From NCBI GenBank assembly GCA_944325355.1, contig CALUZS010000002.1, positions 62,001 through 126,000 on the forward strand: a DNA stretch of 64,000 bases, given 5' to 3'. A model generated the notes under the pieces. That model was given only the letters and a program-made list of their open reading frames with translations, did not search any database and was not told where the DNA came from. This document shows, one piece after another, positions 40,243 to 50,300 of the stretch. Origin of the DNA: an uncultured Parabacteroides sp. Its GTDB lineage: Bacteria > Bacteroidota > Bacteroidia > Bacteroidales > Tannerellaceae. Every line of letters begins with the position of its first letter. Position 1 is the first letter of the stretch. The position numbers were made by a program, and so were the translations under genes.

Positions 40243-42549
40243 TTAATTCACTACGGCGATTTTGGCAACGACACTCTCGGCGGCGTCTTCGGAAGCCGAC
40301 AATACCAAATAAATCCCGGAAGCAACTGTTCTGCCGGAATAGTTACGGCAATCCCAAATCACCTGTCCGCCCACCGAGCGGGTCTGGTAAATCAGGTTAC
40401 CGTTCAAATCGGTAATCTTCACGTTCGAATTCTCCATCAGACCGGCTACCGTCACCCGGTTGTCGTGTGCAGGACGTACCGGATTCGGATAAACGCGAAC
40501 CGATGAATAGTCGCTTTTCCCCTCTGTTGCTTCCCCTCTGTACGACACCAATCCCCGGTCTGTCCCGATAAAGACCTCTCCCGTCTCATGGTCGATACCG
40601 AAAGCGTAAATCGTATTCGACAGCAATGGTGAATTTTCGGTAGTAAACTGGTGGATTACTTCATCATTTCCTTCTCCCAAAACATATACGCCTTGATCCG
40701 CCGTACCGAACCATTTCCGGTTACCGGCATCGACAGCCATCGCCGTGACACGCACATTATCCAAAAAATAGTAGGCAGAGTTCGTCCCGTCATCCATCGG
40801 CAGCTTCACACGCATGCAACTGTTCCGGAAACGTTCCGAATCAGAAATGGCAACATCCGGATTGGAAAAATAGACAGGTCCACGGTCGGTTCCCACCCAA
40901 AGGTAACCATCCCGGTCCTCCGCCATACAGGTAAACGAACTTGGCACAAAACTATTCCCGTCCTGGTCGGTAAACTGGTCGAAACGGACAGAGACTGCAT
41001 CATCCAGCGAATTACCATTATCTACTACCGTCAGTTGCACCTCGCCCGTCACCCGGGGAACATTCAGCCATTTTTTGCCGGAGGAGGTAATCAATAAGTC
41101 ATCCAAGGTCCTGACACCGCTCAATGACTCCACATAAATAGCATGCCACTGCTTCTCCGTATCAAGAACCGACAAAGCGTTATCCACCTCCGCCGAGTTC
41201 ATCCAAAGGTTTCCTTCCGCATCGAATGCCACGCCGTCGACGCGCACATAATGGTATCTATTGGAAATGTCCGGAAGAATGCTTTCCAAAGTGCTGTTTG
41301 TAAACGTATACCAGTCGGTCGCCACGCCGTCTTTATAGCGGATAAGCCCCTCTCCACAGGAAGCAACATACCATTCGGTCGGATCTTTCGGGTTAACCGC
41401 CAATTTGGTGAAGTTACGGATGGTTATATCAAATTTCGAAGACAAATCTTCCGTCTCCGTCCATCGGTTATAATCGTACACCATCACCCTGCCAGGGTTA
41501 TTAAAAAAAGTTCCGTTACTGTTTTTCCCTCCGCCCACTACATAGACTTTCCCGGAATTACAGGTAATATGATAGGGAGCATTTATCAGTGGTCCCTCAT
41601 CTTTCAGGCTCAACGCTTCAGAGACAGCGGAAAAACCTCCTTCCCCATACGAAAGTTGCTGCAACCCATTCTCGCCCCGTACCACCCAATAGGTGTCGTC
41701 CGCAGTCAAAGCGGAGAGGTCTATAACGCCCGCCCCGGTCAACAGACGGCGGTCATTTTGCGTACGGAATATACGTACCGCATCATTCCAGAAACAGGCC
41801 AACTGCCCGGCAACCATCCGCACCCGTGCTGCATTCGACTCAGAGAGCAACGTTGCCGTACCGGCATCCAGGTCGGTAATCCGGTACACGCCGGTGCCGG
41901 AAATGAAATAACAGAGTTGATCCTCAAAGACAAACAAGTCCGTCGCATCGTTCACCTGTTTATATAATGTCCAATTCGACCGGTCAATCAGGTTGGCCGA
42001 AAGGGAAGCGCACCGGATGCCGCTTGCCGTTAACGCATAAACCATCTCCCCGTAAATACACGAAGCAAATACGTTCTCCGTAAAACGGTAAGTATCCGTA
42101 ATCTCTTTCTTCTCCATATTTACCACCATGATGCCGAATGATCCGGAGAGATAAGCAAACTCCTTGTCGAACATAACGGAATTGATGGTTTTGTCGGTCA
42201 CCGACGAACTGTTTGCCAGATAGGGAAGGTTGTACACATCCGACCCCTCCATAATATCAATATTCCCGTTCTCATACACCAACAGCAGGGAGTTGGTCTC
42301 CCGGTTGTAGCGTATCCACAAAATGGAGTTGTCGTTCAGCCCATTCCCCTTGTAAAAGGTACGGACACTGTTGTCCTCTTTTCCGTAAGCAACCAACGAA
42401 CCGTTTGCCACGGCATACACGTACTCCGGAGTCTCCTCTACCTGTTCCATATCTGAAAACGAGAGATAGACCTTCCAAAGTCCATCATCCGAAGCTTTCG
42501 CTACAGAGAAAAAGAGCAGGAATAACCAAACGATAACCGTCTTCTGCAT
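40243..42549 (-). CDS. porZ: PorZ-like T9SS attachment protein with two beta-propellers and sorting domain
   Basis: A 768-residue protein with a signal peptide (about 1-19, SVAKA) and two beta-propeller-like parts built from repeats such as GDVYNLPYLANSS and the two-component-propeller style YLWVGTDRGPVYF, followed by a T9SS-type C-terminal domain (VRVYPNPVRPAHDNRVTV, then GIYLVLSASE). The opening WKVYLSFSDMEQVEETPEYVYAVANGSL matches PorZ. In Porphyromonas gingivalis PorZ is itself sent out by the T9SS, binds anionic LPS and works with the sortase PorU to join cargo to LPS. It lies 12 bp after rdgB on the same strand. Identity rests on architecture and the start motif. Confidence 0.88.
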   Translation of the reverse strand: MQKTVIVWLFLLFFSVAKASDDGLWKVYLSFSDMEQVEETPEYVYAVANGSLVAYGKEDNSVRTFYKGNGLNDNSILWIRYNRETNSLLLVYENGNIDIMEGSDVYNLPYLANSSSVTDKTINSVMFDKEFAYLSGSFGIMVVNMEKKEITDTYRFTENVFASCIYGEMVYALTASGIRCASLSANLIDRSNWTLYKQVNDATDLFVFEDQLCYFISGTGVYRITDLDAGTATLLSESNAARVRMVAGQLACFWNDAVRIFRTQNDRRLLTGAGVIDLSALTADDTYWVVRGENGLQQLSYGEGGFSAVSEALSLKDEGPLINAPYHITCNSGKVYVVGGGKNSNGTFFNNPGRVMVYDYNRWTETEDLSSKFDITIRNFTKLAVNPKDPTEWYVASCGEGLIRYKDGVATDWYTFTNSTLESILPDISNRYHYVRVDGVAFDAEGNLWMNSAEVDNALSVLDTEKQWHAIYVESLSGVRTLDDLLITSSGKKWLNVPRVTGEVQLTVVDNGNSLDDAVSVRFDQFTDQDGNSFVPSSFTCMAEDRDGYLWVGTDRGPVYFSNPDVAISDSERFRNSCMRVKLPMDDGTNSAYYFLDNVRVTAMAVDAGNRKWFGTADQGVYVLGEGNDEVIHQFTTENSPLLSNTIYAFGIDHETGEVFIGTDRGLVSYRGEATEGKSDYSSVRVYPNPVRPAHDNRVTVAGLMENSNVKITDLNGNLIYQTRSVGGQVIWDCRNYSGRTVASGIYLVLSASEDAAESVVAKIAVVN

Positions 42550-42561
42550 GCAAAATATCTT

Positions 42562-43146
42562 TTAGGATTGCTTATATCGCGCTAAAAAATCTACCAGCTT
42601 ACGGACTGCAGCCGCCCGATGGCTGATACGGTTTTTCACCTCGTCGCCAAGCTCGGCAAAGGTTTTATCGTACCCCTCGGGCACAAACACCGGGTCATAA
42701 CCGAATCCGCTTCCTCCGCGACGTTCACGGATAATCGTACCATTCACGACCCCTTCGAAAAGATACTCCTTGCCGTCCAAAAGCAGGGCGATAACGGTAC
42801 GGAAACGGGCAAAGCGGTCTTCTACGCTTTCCATCTCAGCCAACAGCTTACGCATGTTCGCTTCCGAATCGTGCCCCTCCCCTGCATAACGTGCCGAATA
42901 GACCCCCGGGGCATTATCCAAGGCTCTCACCTCCAATCCGGTATCATCGGCAAAACAATCCGCACCGGAAAAGGTTCTCACAAACCGTGCTTTCTGTAAC
43001 GCGTTCCCCTCCAACGTTTCCGACGTCTCCGGAATATCTTCAAAACACTCTATATCTTTCAAGCTCCGGAGGACGATTCTATCTCCCAACATGGCAGATA
43101 CCTCCGACAATTTATGCTGGTTATTCGTTGCAAATACCAATTCCAT
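42562..43146 (-). CDS. rdgB: XTP/dITP diphosphatase (RdgB/HAM1)
   Basis: A 194-residue Ham1/RdgB pyrophosphatase. Motifs are in order: [15 protein letters not shown] at the start (substrate-binding Thr/Asn/Lys), [25 protein letters not shown] around residues 68-90 with the catalytic Asp pair, and [22 protein letters not shown] near 145. It removes ITP, dITP and XTP from the nucleotide pool. The longer frame to 43239 adds 31 residues with no family similarity, so the ATG at 43146 is used. It is followed by porZ after 12 bp, so one transcript is likely. A weak -7 match lies at 43184-43191. Confidence 0.95.
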   Translation of the reverse strand: MELVFATNNQHKLSEVSAMLGDRIVLRSLKDIECFEDIPETSETLEGNALQKARFVRTFSGADCFADDTGLEVRALDNAPGVYSARYAGEGHDSEANMRKLLAEMESVEDRFARFRTVIALLLDGKEYLFEGVVNGTIIRERRGGSGFGYDPVFVPEGYDKTFAELGDEVKNRISHRAAAVRKLVDFLARYKQS

Positions 43147-43265
43147 CTTATTGACCTTTTTAATAATCTGAAAATCATTCTCGGAAATATAACGAAAGAA
43201 ACGGCGTTTCATTGCATGGAAGTTCCTGTTTTTATCCAACCATACGCTATTTTACAGCATTTGGA

Positions 43266-43296
43266 TTGCCGGACGCTCTTTTTTTCCGTAAGTTTG
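43266..43296 (+). promoter_or_regulatory. promoter of the ugd-flippase-GT2 operon
   Basis: TTG at 43266-43268 and TAAGTTTG at 43289-43296 with a 20-bp spacer. It lies 25 bp before the ATG at 43322 and heads the first glycan operon. Confidence 0.68.
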
Positions 43297-43321
43297 CAAG
43301 ACAAAAAAAGAGAGATCAATT

Positions 43322-44638
43322 ATGAAAATCGCGATTGTAGGGACAGGATATGTCGGCTTGGTGAGCGGAACCTGCTTCGCCGAAATGGGCACGGAAGTTT
43401 ATTGCGTCGATGTCGATGCGGAAAAAATCGAAAACCTGAACCGGGGCGTCATCCCCATTTACGAACCCGGTCTTGAAGATATGGTACAAAGAAACCGGAA
43501 CGCCGGCAGGCTCCATTTCACAACGGAACTGAAATCGTGCCTTAACGAGGTGGAGATCATCTTCTGTGCGGTAGGAACGCCACCCGATGAAGACGGCAGC
43601 GCCGATTTGAAATATGTATTGGAAGTTGCCCGGACCGTCGGGCAAGAGATGAACCATCACCTGCTGATTGTCACCAAAAGCACCGTCCCCGTAGGAACTG
43701 CCCGTAAAGTGCGGCAAACCATCCAGGAGGAGCTGGATAAACGGGGATTGTCAATTACGTTCGACGTAGCTTCCAATCCGGAATTCTTGAAAGAGGGAGC
43801 CGCCATCAAGGACTTTATGAGCCCGGACCGGATTGTGGTGGGAGTCGATTCCGAACGGTCACAAGAATTAATGACCCGTCTCTACCGTCCTTTCCTGCTA
43901 AATAACTTCCGGGTAATCTTTATGGATATTGCTTCAGCGGAGATGACCAAGTATGCGGCCAATGCCATGCTGGCAACCCGTATCAGTTTCATGAATGACA
44001 TGGCAAACCTCTGCGAGATTGTCGGAGCCGACATCTCCATGGTCCGGAAAGGTATCGGGACGGATGCCCGTATCGGAAACCGGTTCCTCTTTGCCGGCTG
44101 TGGCTACGGGGGCTCCTGCTTCCCGAAAGATGTGAAAGCGTTAATACATACCGCCGAAAAAAACAACTATCACCTGCAAATTCTTGAAGCGGTTGAAGCG
44201 GTGAACGAACGGCAGAAATCGGTTCTTTACCGGAAACTCTGCAAACTGTTCGACAACCAACTGGAAGGAAAACGCGTTGCAATATGGGGCCTTTCGTTCA
44301 AACCGGAGACCGACGACATGCGCGAAGCGCCATCACTGGTAGTTATCAATAAACTGCTTGAAGCAAGATGTGTAGTGAGTGCATACGACCCTGCTGCCAT
44401 CCCTGAAGCCAAACGGCGGTTGGCTGGAAAAAACATCCGTTTCGCGTCCGACATCTACGATGCCGTTGTCGATGCCGACGTACTGCTCCTGCTGACTGAA
44501 TGGACCGAATTCCGTATTCCCTCATGGCAGGCGATACACAAACTGATGGTTAACCCGTTGATTCTGGACGGAAGAAATATCTATGACGCAAAAGAATTGA
44601 AAGAATACGGATTCGAATACCACTGCATAGGACGTTAG
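43322..44638 (+). CDS. UDP-sugar 6-dehydrogenase (UDP-glucose/UDP-GlcNAc type)
   Basis: A 438-residue enzyme of the UDP-glucose/GDP-mannose dehydrogenase family. NAD-binding GTGYVGLVSGTCFAEMG starts at residue 8. The catalytic cysteine is Cys266 in GCGYGGSCFPKDVKAL, and the C-terminal domain has WGLSFKPETDDMREAPS. It oxidises the C6 hydroxyl of a UDP-sugar to a uronic acid. The CGYGGSCFPKDV pattern is that of UDP-glucose dehydrogenases, but related enzymes in Porphyromonas gingivalis are tied to the Wbp-type pathway, so UDP-GlcNAc is also possible. It begins an operon with a flippase and a glycosyltransferase (gaps of 7 and 5 bp). Confidence 0.93.
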   Translation: MKIAIVGTGYVGLVSGTCFAEMGTEVYCVDVDAEKIENLNRGVIPIYEPGLEDMVQRNRNAGRLHFTTELKSCLNEVEIIFCAVGTPPDEDGSADLKYVLEVARTVGQEMNHHLLIVTKSTVPVGTARKVRQTIQEELDKRGLSITFDVASNPEFLKEGAAIKDFMSPDRIVVGVDSERSQELMTRLYRPFLLNNFRVIFMDIASAEMTKYAANAMLATRISFMNDMANLCEIVGADISMVRKGIGTDARIGNRFLFAGCGYGGSCFPKDVKALIHTAEKNNYHLQILEAVEAVNERQKSVLYRKLCKLFDNQLEGKRVAIWGLSFKPETDDMREAPSLVVINKLLEARCVVSAYDPAAIPEAKRRLAGKNIRFASDIYDAVVDADVLLLLTEWTEFRIPSWQAIHKLMVNPLILDGRNIYDAKELKEYGFEYHCIGR

Positions 44639-44645
44639 GCACAAC

Positions 44646-46091
44646 ATGGCAGCAAGCAACCTGAAAGAGAAAACGGCAAAAGGCATCTTCTGGGGCGGAT
44701 TAAGCAACGTGACACAGCAACTCATCGGAATGTTCATCGGCATACAGATGGCGCGTATCGTAGGTGTAGAAGATTATGGGCTGGTCGGAATGCTCGCTGT
44801 CTTTTCAGGGATAGCGACAACCATCATCAACAGCGGATTCACCACTGCATTGGTCAACAAGCCGGAATTAACCCACAAAGACTGCAACGCCGTATTCTGG
44901 TTTACCGTTATAGCCGGAATACTCTGCTATGCCATCCTCTTTTTCGCAGCGCCGCTGATTGCCATATTCTTTAACCAACCAAGGCTGACAGCTTTGTCGA
45001 GGGTACTGTTCCTCTGTTTCCTCATATCAGGCATCTCTTCCGTATCGTATACGATATTGTTCAAGCAGCTCCGTATCAAGACACTTGCCTTGACCGACAT
45101 CACAGCCATGCTTCTTTCGGGCGCCGTCGGCATTGCCATGGCATTCCATGGCTTCGGGTATTGGGCACTCGCCTTCCAAAGTCTGGTATATGTCAGTACA
45201 GGAGCCATCATGCGCTTCATCCTCGCACCGTGGAAACCTACATTCACGTTCGACCTGTCGCCGCTGAAATCATTCTTCTCTTTCAGCGTAAAGCTGTTTC
45301 TCACCAATATCATCGGACAGATAAGCAGCAACTTGTTTTCCATCGTGTTAGGAAAATTCTATGACGAAAAAAAGGTTGGTTTCTATTCGCAGGGCAGCAA
45401 ATGGATGTTCATGGGGCATTCCCTGATTGCAGGAATGCTGAATAGTGTAGCACAGCCGGTATTGGTCAGCACAAATGAGACTCCGGAACGGCAACGGCAG
45501 GTATTCTATAAGCTGATGAGGTTCGGAGCGTTCGTATCGTTTCCGCTGATGCTCGGATTGGCCTTCGTAGGTAAAGAGTTCATCCTGCTGGCTATTGGTG
45601 AGAAATGGCTCGACAGTGTTATCTACCTGCAGTTGTTTTGTATCTGGGGAGCTATCGGGTATGCCAACATCCTCTACTCGATGTTGCTGGTCACACACGG
45701 CAAATCGGACATCTACATGACCGTCACGTTGCTTGTCTCCGCCTTGCAGTTTGCTGCGGCATGCCTGCTATACCCGTGGGGTATTACGGTCATGGTGGTT
45801 GGATACATCCTCTCCTACATCGCCGGAGTATTTGTTTGGCACGGCTACGCCCACAAATACGTGGGTATCCGCCTATGGACTGTCATCAAAGAGATGTTAC
45901 CGTACATCGGAGCTACCCTTGCCAGCTTTGCCGCCGCAAGCATAGCGACAAGACCATTTGAGAATATCGCACTCATATTCACCCTGAAAATCGCAGTTTC
46001 GGCAATCGTCTACCTTGGCATCCTTTGGATTTCCGGCTCGAAACTGCTGAAAGAAGCCATCGCGTTCGGATTATACAGAAAAATTGAATAA
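44646..46091 (+). CDS. oligosaccharide flippase (Wzx/RfbX-like, MOP superfamily)
   Basis: A 481-residue membrane protein with about 12-14 hydrophobic helices. The opening is typical of polysaccharide flippases of the MOP superfamily: KTAKGIFWGGLSNVTQQLIGM, then QMARIVGVEDYGLVGMLAVFSG. It should move a lipid-linked glycan across the inner membrane, from inside to outside. It starts 7 bp after ugd and ends 5 bp before the next glycosyltransferase. No Wzy polymerase or Wzz length regulator is recognisable in the window, nor a sugar-1-phosphate transferase that would start the chain. These must be elsewhere or the glycan is short. Confidence 0.92.
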   Translation: MAASNLKEKTAKGIFWGGLSNVTQQLIGMFIGIQMARIVGVEDYGLVGMLAVFSGIATTIINSGFTTALVNKPELTHKDCNAVFWFTVIAGILCYAILFFAAPLIAIFFNQPRLTALSRVLFLCFLISGISSVSYTILFKQLRIKTLALTDITAMLLSGAVGIAMAFHGFGYWALAFQSLVYVSTGAIMRFILAPWKPTFTFDLSPLKSFFSFSVKLFLTNIIGQISSNLFSIVLGKFYDEKKVGFYSQGSKWMFMGHSLIAGMLNSVAQPVLVSTNETPERQRQVFYKLMRFGAFVSFPLMLGLAFVGKEFILLAIGEKWLDSVIYLQLFCIWGAIGYANILYSMLLVTHGKSDIYMTVTLLVSALQFAAACLLYPWGITVMVVGYILSYIAGVFVWHGYAHKYVGIRLWTVIKEMLPYIGATLASFAAASIATRPFENIALIFTLKIAVSAIVYLGILWISGSKLLKEAIAFGLYRKIE

Positions 46092-46096
46092 ACACC

Positions 46097-47077
46097 ATGA
46101 AGCAACAGGAAAGAGACAAACTCGTATCGGTGGTCGTTGCCACCTACAACGGAGAGAAGTATCTCGGGGAACTGCTCGATTCCATATTAGAACAAAGCTA
46201 TCCCGTGTATGAGATTCTGATTAAGGATGACGGCTCGACCGACAGTACCTGCCAAATCGCCGAAACATATTGCCGGAACCACGGGAATATCCGTTTGATA
46301 CGGAACGAACGCAACATGGGAATATCCGACAATTTCCTGACCGGTTTCCTTACAGCGAAAGGAGAGTTTGTTGCGTACGCCGACCAGGACGATATTTGGG
46401 AAAAGAACAAAATCGAACGGTTGCTCGCGACAATGGGAGACGGGAACCTGGCATTTTCCAACTCCGCCGTATGCGATGAAAAGGGGAACTTCCTCTATCC
46501 GCTCATCCAAAAGAGAGTATTTGTTTCGGAAATTATTTCATTCCTTGATATGACCATTTGGGGTCATCAAATCCTGTTCAGGAAAAGCATCTTGGAAAAC
46601 CTCCCCATCATGGAGCTGTCGGCAACAGTATGGCTCGACTCCCTTTTGGCTGACATCGCTTTCAAAGGAGACAACCGGAACGTTGTCTACGTAAACGAAA
46701 TGCTCATCCGCTGGCGAAGGCACCGTTCCGCTTCTTCGTTCGGGGCATACAACCAAAAAAGCCGTACGGTCGACCTGAGATATACCGGAGTGCTGGATGC
46801 TTTGCGCGCGTCAGCCGATAAAGAACGCTGCCGGAGGGTACGGCTCTACTTCTCCGCATTGAAAAGGATTGACGGGATTTCACCGGACTGCCGCCGCGTC
46901 ATCGGATGGATGGCAGAATGTTCGTTCACCAGCCTGTTGAAAGCCGGTGCGCTCTGTCTGCGCAACTACACGGACTCTTTTCCCGGCACACTCTCCTTTT
47001 CGGAAAAGATACGGATTTTCCTGAAGCCCTTTTTCGCCGTCAGAAACCAATCGAAAGGCATCGAACGGATTCCATAA
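46097..47077 (+). CDS. glycosyltransferase family 2 protein, rhamnosyltransferase-like
   Basis: A 326-residue GT-A glycosyltransferase. The N-terminal motif is VSVVVATYNGEKYLGELLDSI, followed by DDGSTDSTCQIA near residue 43 and the metal-binding region ADQDDIWEKNKIE near 97 (DxD-type). Such proteins often move rhamnose or other sugars in O-antigen assembly on the cytoplasmic face. It is the third gene of the operon from ugd. No terminator is clear just downstream, but the region 47078-47300 holds only the terminator of the convergent protease gene and no further gene. Confidence 0.9.
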   Translation: MKQQERDKLVSVVVATYNGEKYLGELLDSILEQSYPVYEILIKDDGSTDSTCQIAETYCRNHGNIRLIRNERNMGISDNFLTGFLTAKGEFVAYADQDDIWEKNKIERLLATMGDGNLAFSNSAVCDEKGNFLYPLIQKRVFVSEIISFLDMTIWGHQILFRKSILENLPIMELSATVWLDSLLADIAFKGDNRNVVYVNEMLIRWRRHRSASSFGAYNQKSRTVDLRYTGVLDALRASADKERCRRVRLYFSALKRIDGISPDCRRVIGWMAECSFTSLLKAGALCLRNYTDSFPGTLSFSEKIRIFLKPFFAVRNQSKGIERIP

Positions 47078-47229
47078 CGATTCGTTGGGGAAAACGCCGG
47101 AATATCGCTCGGCATTCATCAAAAAACCGTTCCGCAATTTCTCTGCCGCCAATGCCGAAACTTTCTCACCTCTCTGCCCGCTTTTTACCGGTCCAAAACG
47201 CCCAATGTTTATCCAAACGTCCAAGCTTG

Positions 47230-47276
47230 AAAAAACAACAGCCTGCCCCCGGCAAAAAATACCGGAAACAGGCTGC
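47230..47276 (-). terminator. terminator of the C10 protease gene
   Basis: On the minus strand a 7-bp stem CAGCCTG / CAGGCTG (47269-47275 with 47239-47245) encloses an inner hairpin (CCGG) and is followed by TTGTTTTTT. Position fits the gene ending at 47301. Confidence 0.65.
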
Positions 47277-47300
47277 CGTTTATAGTTTAAGAATAATCTC

Positions 47301-50300
47301 TTATTTCAATACAGCTTTCATCGTATAAGGCTTTTCTCCTGAAACCGTTACTACGACAAAGTAAACACCTTTACTTGCATTGGACATCGGGATTCTCACC
47401 TCCGTGCCTGTTGTTGTTGCTCCTTTATAAACCATCGCTCCATTCGCAGAGAATACTTCTACATCGGCATCTGCCGGAATATTCCTCAACAGAAAGGCAT
47501 TATCTTCCACTACCACGTAACTTTTTCCATCCCCCGTTTGCACATCCTCTATACCTGTGAGTTTCTCCGTCACTTCAAACTGGATGGATGTCATGAAATT
47601 CATTGCCGACTGGCCGTTCAAGCTAACGAGAATATCGCAATAATATTCCCCTTCAAGCGTCCCTTCCGGACAAGCATAAGGAATCTCCACCCTTTTGGTT
47701 TCTCCGGCTTCAAAATGTACGCTCTTCCTTTCGTATTGCAATATAGCCGTATTTTCATCTCCCCTGTCATAAGCATGTGCATGGAATACCGCATCCACCG
47801 TCTCTGCCGCATAGACATCAAAACTGATGGTTCCGTTACGTCCTGCATACGTAAAGTCCCTGCCGTCTATCAAAGGATATGTCTTCCTCGTGAGCGGATT
47901 GTCCGTCGCTTCCGTTACGGAGAACCAGAGCGACTCCCCGTATTCTCCTGCCAGCACATTGCCCGCCCAATAATTATTCTCATCATAACTGTTCATACTT
48001 ATGCAGTATGTGCCGGCAGTAAGACCATACCCTCCGGTACCCGACTGGCAGCGGAAAACGAGCGTCTTCATTTCGCCCGCTTCAAGCGAAACAGACTGGC
48101 TGCTGCTGTAAAGCGCAGCCTCATTAGAGGTACTGGAATAAACCTCCACCCTTCCGTTGAAAGCCACACGCGATGATACCTGCATCTCCACCGTCATGGT
48201 GCTGCCCATAGGCACCGGTTCGCCGTTGTTCACCACCACCGGTGCAGTGAGATAGAGTTGCGGCTTGTCGGAACGGACCACGCGGAACTTATCCTGATTG
48301 TAATCCCCTTCTATGCGCTGCATCTCCCCGTTTACCTCATATTTCAGATAAGCAGTATAAGTACCCTCTTCCATATCAAAGAAAGCATCCGTATCACCGT
48401 AAAAGCCATAGATATAAACAGTGGAGCTGTTACCAATGCTCAAATTGTCTTGGGCATATGCAAAGACTAATACCTCTTCCGACGGGTCGACGCCATCTTT
48501 CAACGCCCACAGTTCCAACCTGCCTTCGTATGATTGCGACAGGGCACGCAAATATACCGTTGCGCCAAACCATACGGCAGCTTCCTGTTTGTACTCATCG
48601 TTCCATACGTCTAACGGATATTCATCCATAAGCAACACAGGATGATCGGGAATAGGCTTTACTTCCAACATCTGCGGCGCATCTTCTGGTACGGGAAGAT
48701 ATGCCAGGCTCCCATCCTCTTGAGTTGTCTCCCGGCAAAAATGTATGGTATACCGTCCGGCATCCAATCCCCACGAAAAAGCGGGAACTTCCATGGTGCT
48801 CTTGCCATAAATAGGAGCTGTCACTCCGTTGGATCCTTGCAGGTAATCACTGTAATCTATGCCGCTCTCATCCGTCCCCTCAGGAATAGCAACGATATAA
48901 AGCCCTTCGGTATAGGTTTTGGTTCCCTCGTTGCGGAACGTTGCCGTCAGGTTGATACGCTGGTCGGCGTAAATCGTGCCACCGGTATGAATAGAAACCA
49001 GATGCAGGTTGGGTGTAGCTTCCGGATGCGCCAGTTGCAAGGTCATGGAACCATCCTCGTGCAAGGTCAATATGCCGCCATTCTCGGTATCGCCCGTATC
49101 GTACGGCACGTACCCAGAGCCGGACTCATCCGTGAAGTTCACGATGGAGAACGGGTAATCGCCCGGACCGTTGAAATCTTCGGCAGAGGGATAGATATTA
49201 AAACTCAAGTCGTAGTAATAATAACCAACGTTAAGCGCGCCCAGGTAAGCAACTCTCTGCAAGCGTTCCGAAGCCTGGTCTGTGGCATGCCAAACGATGC
49301 CCGGTATCGCTGTAACTGTTTTAGAAGACGAGTTCGCTATTTTGTCTATAACTATACTGAGTCTGTATGAGCCGCTTCCGTCTTCCAAGAGATGCATGGA
49401 CAGTCCTTCCATTGTCAACCTGTCGATAGGCTGCTGCCCCTCCTCTTCCGGAGTGATAGGACGTATGCCTGTGATAATGGCTTGGTTCAGTATGTAACCT
49501 CCACTGCCGCCGCCGATACCTATGCCTTCAGGAGCCATGACGTTCATGTCGAAAAAACCGTCATACATTCCGCCCCATCCCCAGTTGATGTGTAAAAGAT
49601 CATCCGAGTCGATGCCATCGCATACAAACGAATGCCCTACGCCATCGCCACTCGATGTGCCGGAGTAATTCACAGGACGCCCCGCCTCCAACTCCGCACG
49701 TATCAGTTCCGTCCATTTATCTTGGGAATAGATATTACGCGAAAGGTATTTTATTCCAGGCGAATACTTGAAATGCGTAATCAAAGCGCCCACAAGCTTG
49801 GAGGTCACGGCACCGCTTCCACTCGGGCTGTAGTCCATCTCTACGGCATAACCGCAGTCACGCATAAGGGTAGCTACCGCCTTCGCCTGCTCATCGGTAT
49901 AGCCATCGGGCTCCAAAGCTCCGGTGTTATTATTATAAACGAGACGGTATTCGTCTATCATATTGTCCCAATCATACGTATAGGTAGACAAATCCACACG
50001 GTCGTACTCACCGGACAGATTACCGAACCATTCCAATACGCCTTCGCCTTGGACGGGCCAATTGTGATATTTCATAATCTGGGCGATGGAAGTAGCCACA
50101 CAACCCGTAACGTAGTTATTCATCACCAAGTCGTTAAAAGGCTTGTCCTGGTTCCATTTGGTAGTGATAAGCGGAGCAACATACATTTTTCCTCCTCCTT
50201 CAGCACGAGTATCCATTGCAGCCGCCTTACCGCTACGCACATCTTCCACATATGAGCCAAAAGAGTTAAGCCATGCGGAGAGCGCCGGGGGCAAGTTATC

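Noticed and set aside
47078..47229. Possible end of a broken glycosyltransferase gene after the GT2 stop at 47077
   Set aside because: Translation in all frames gives no glycosyltransferase motif; the stretch appears to be non-coding ahead of the protease terminator.
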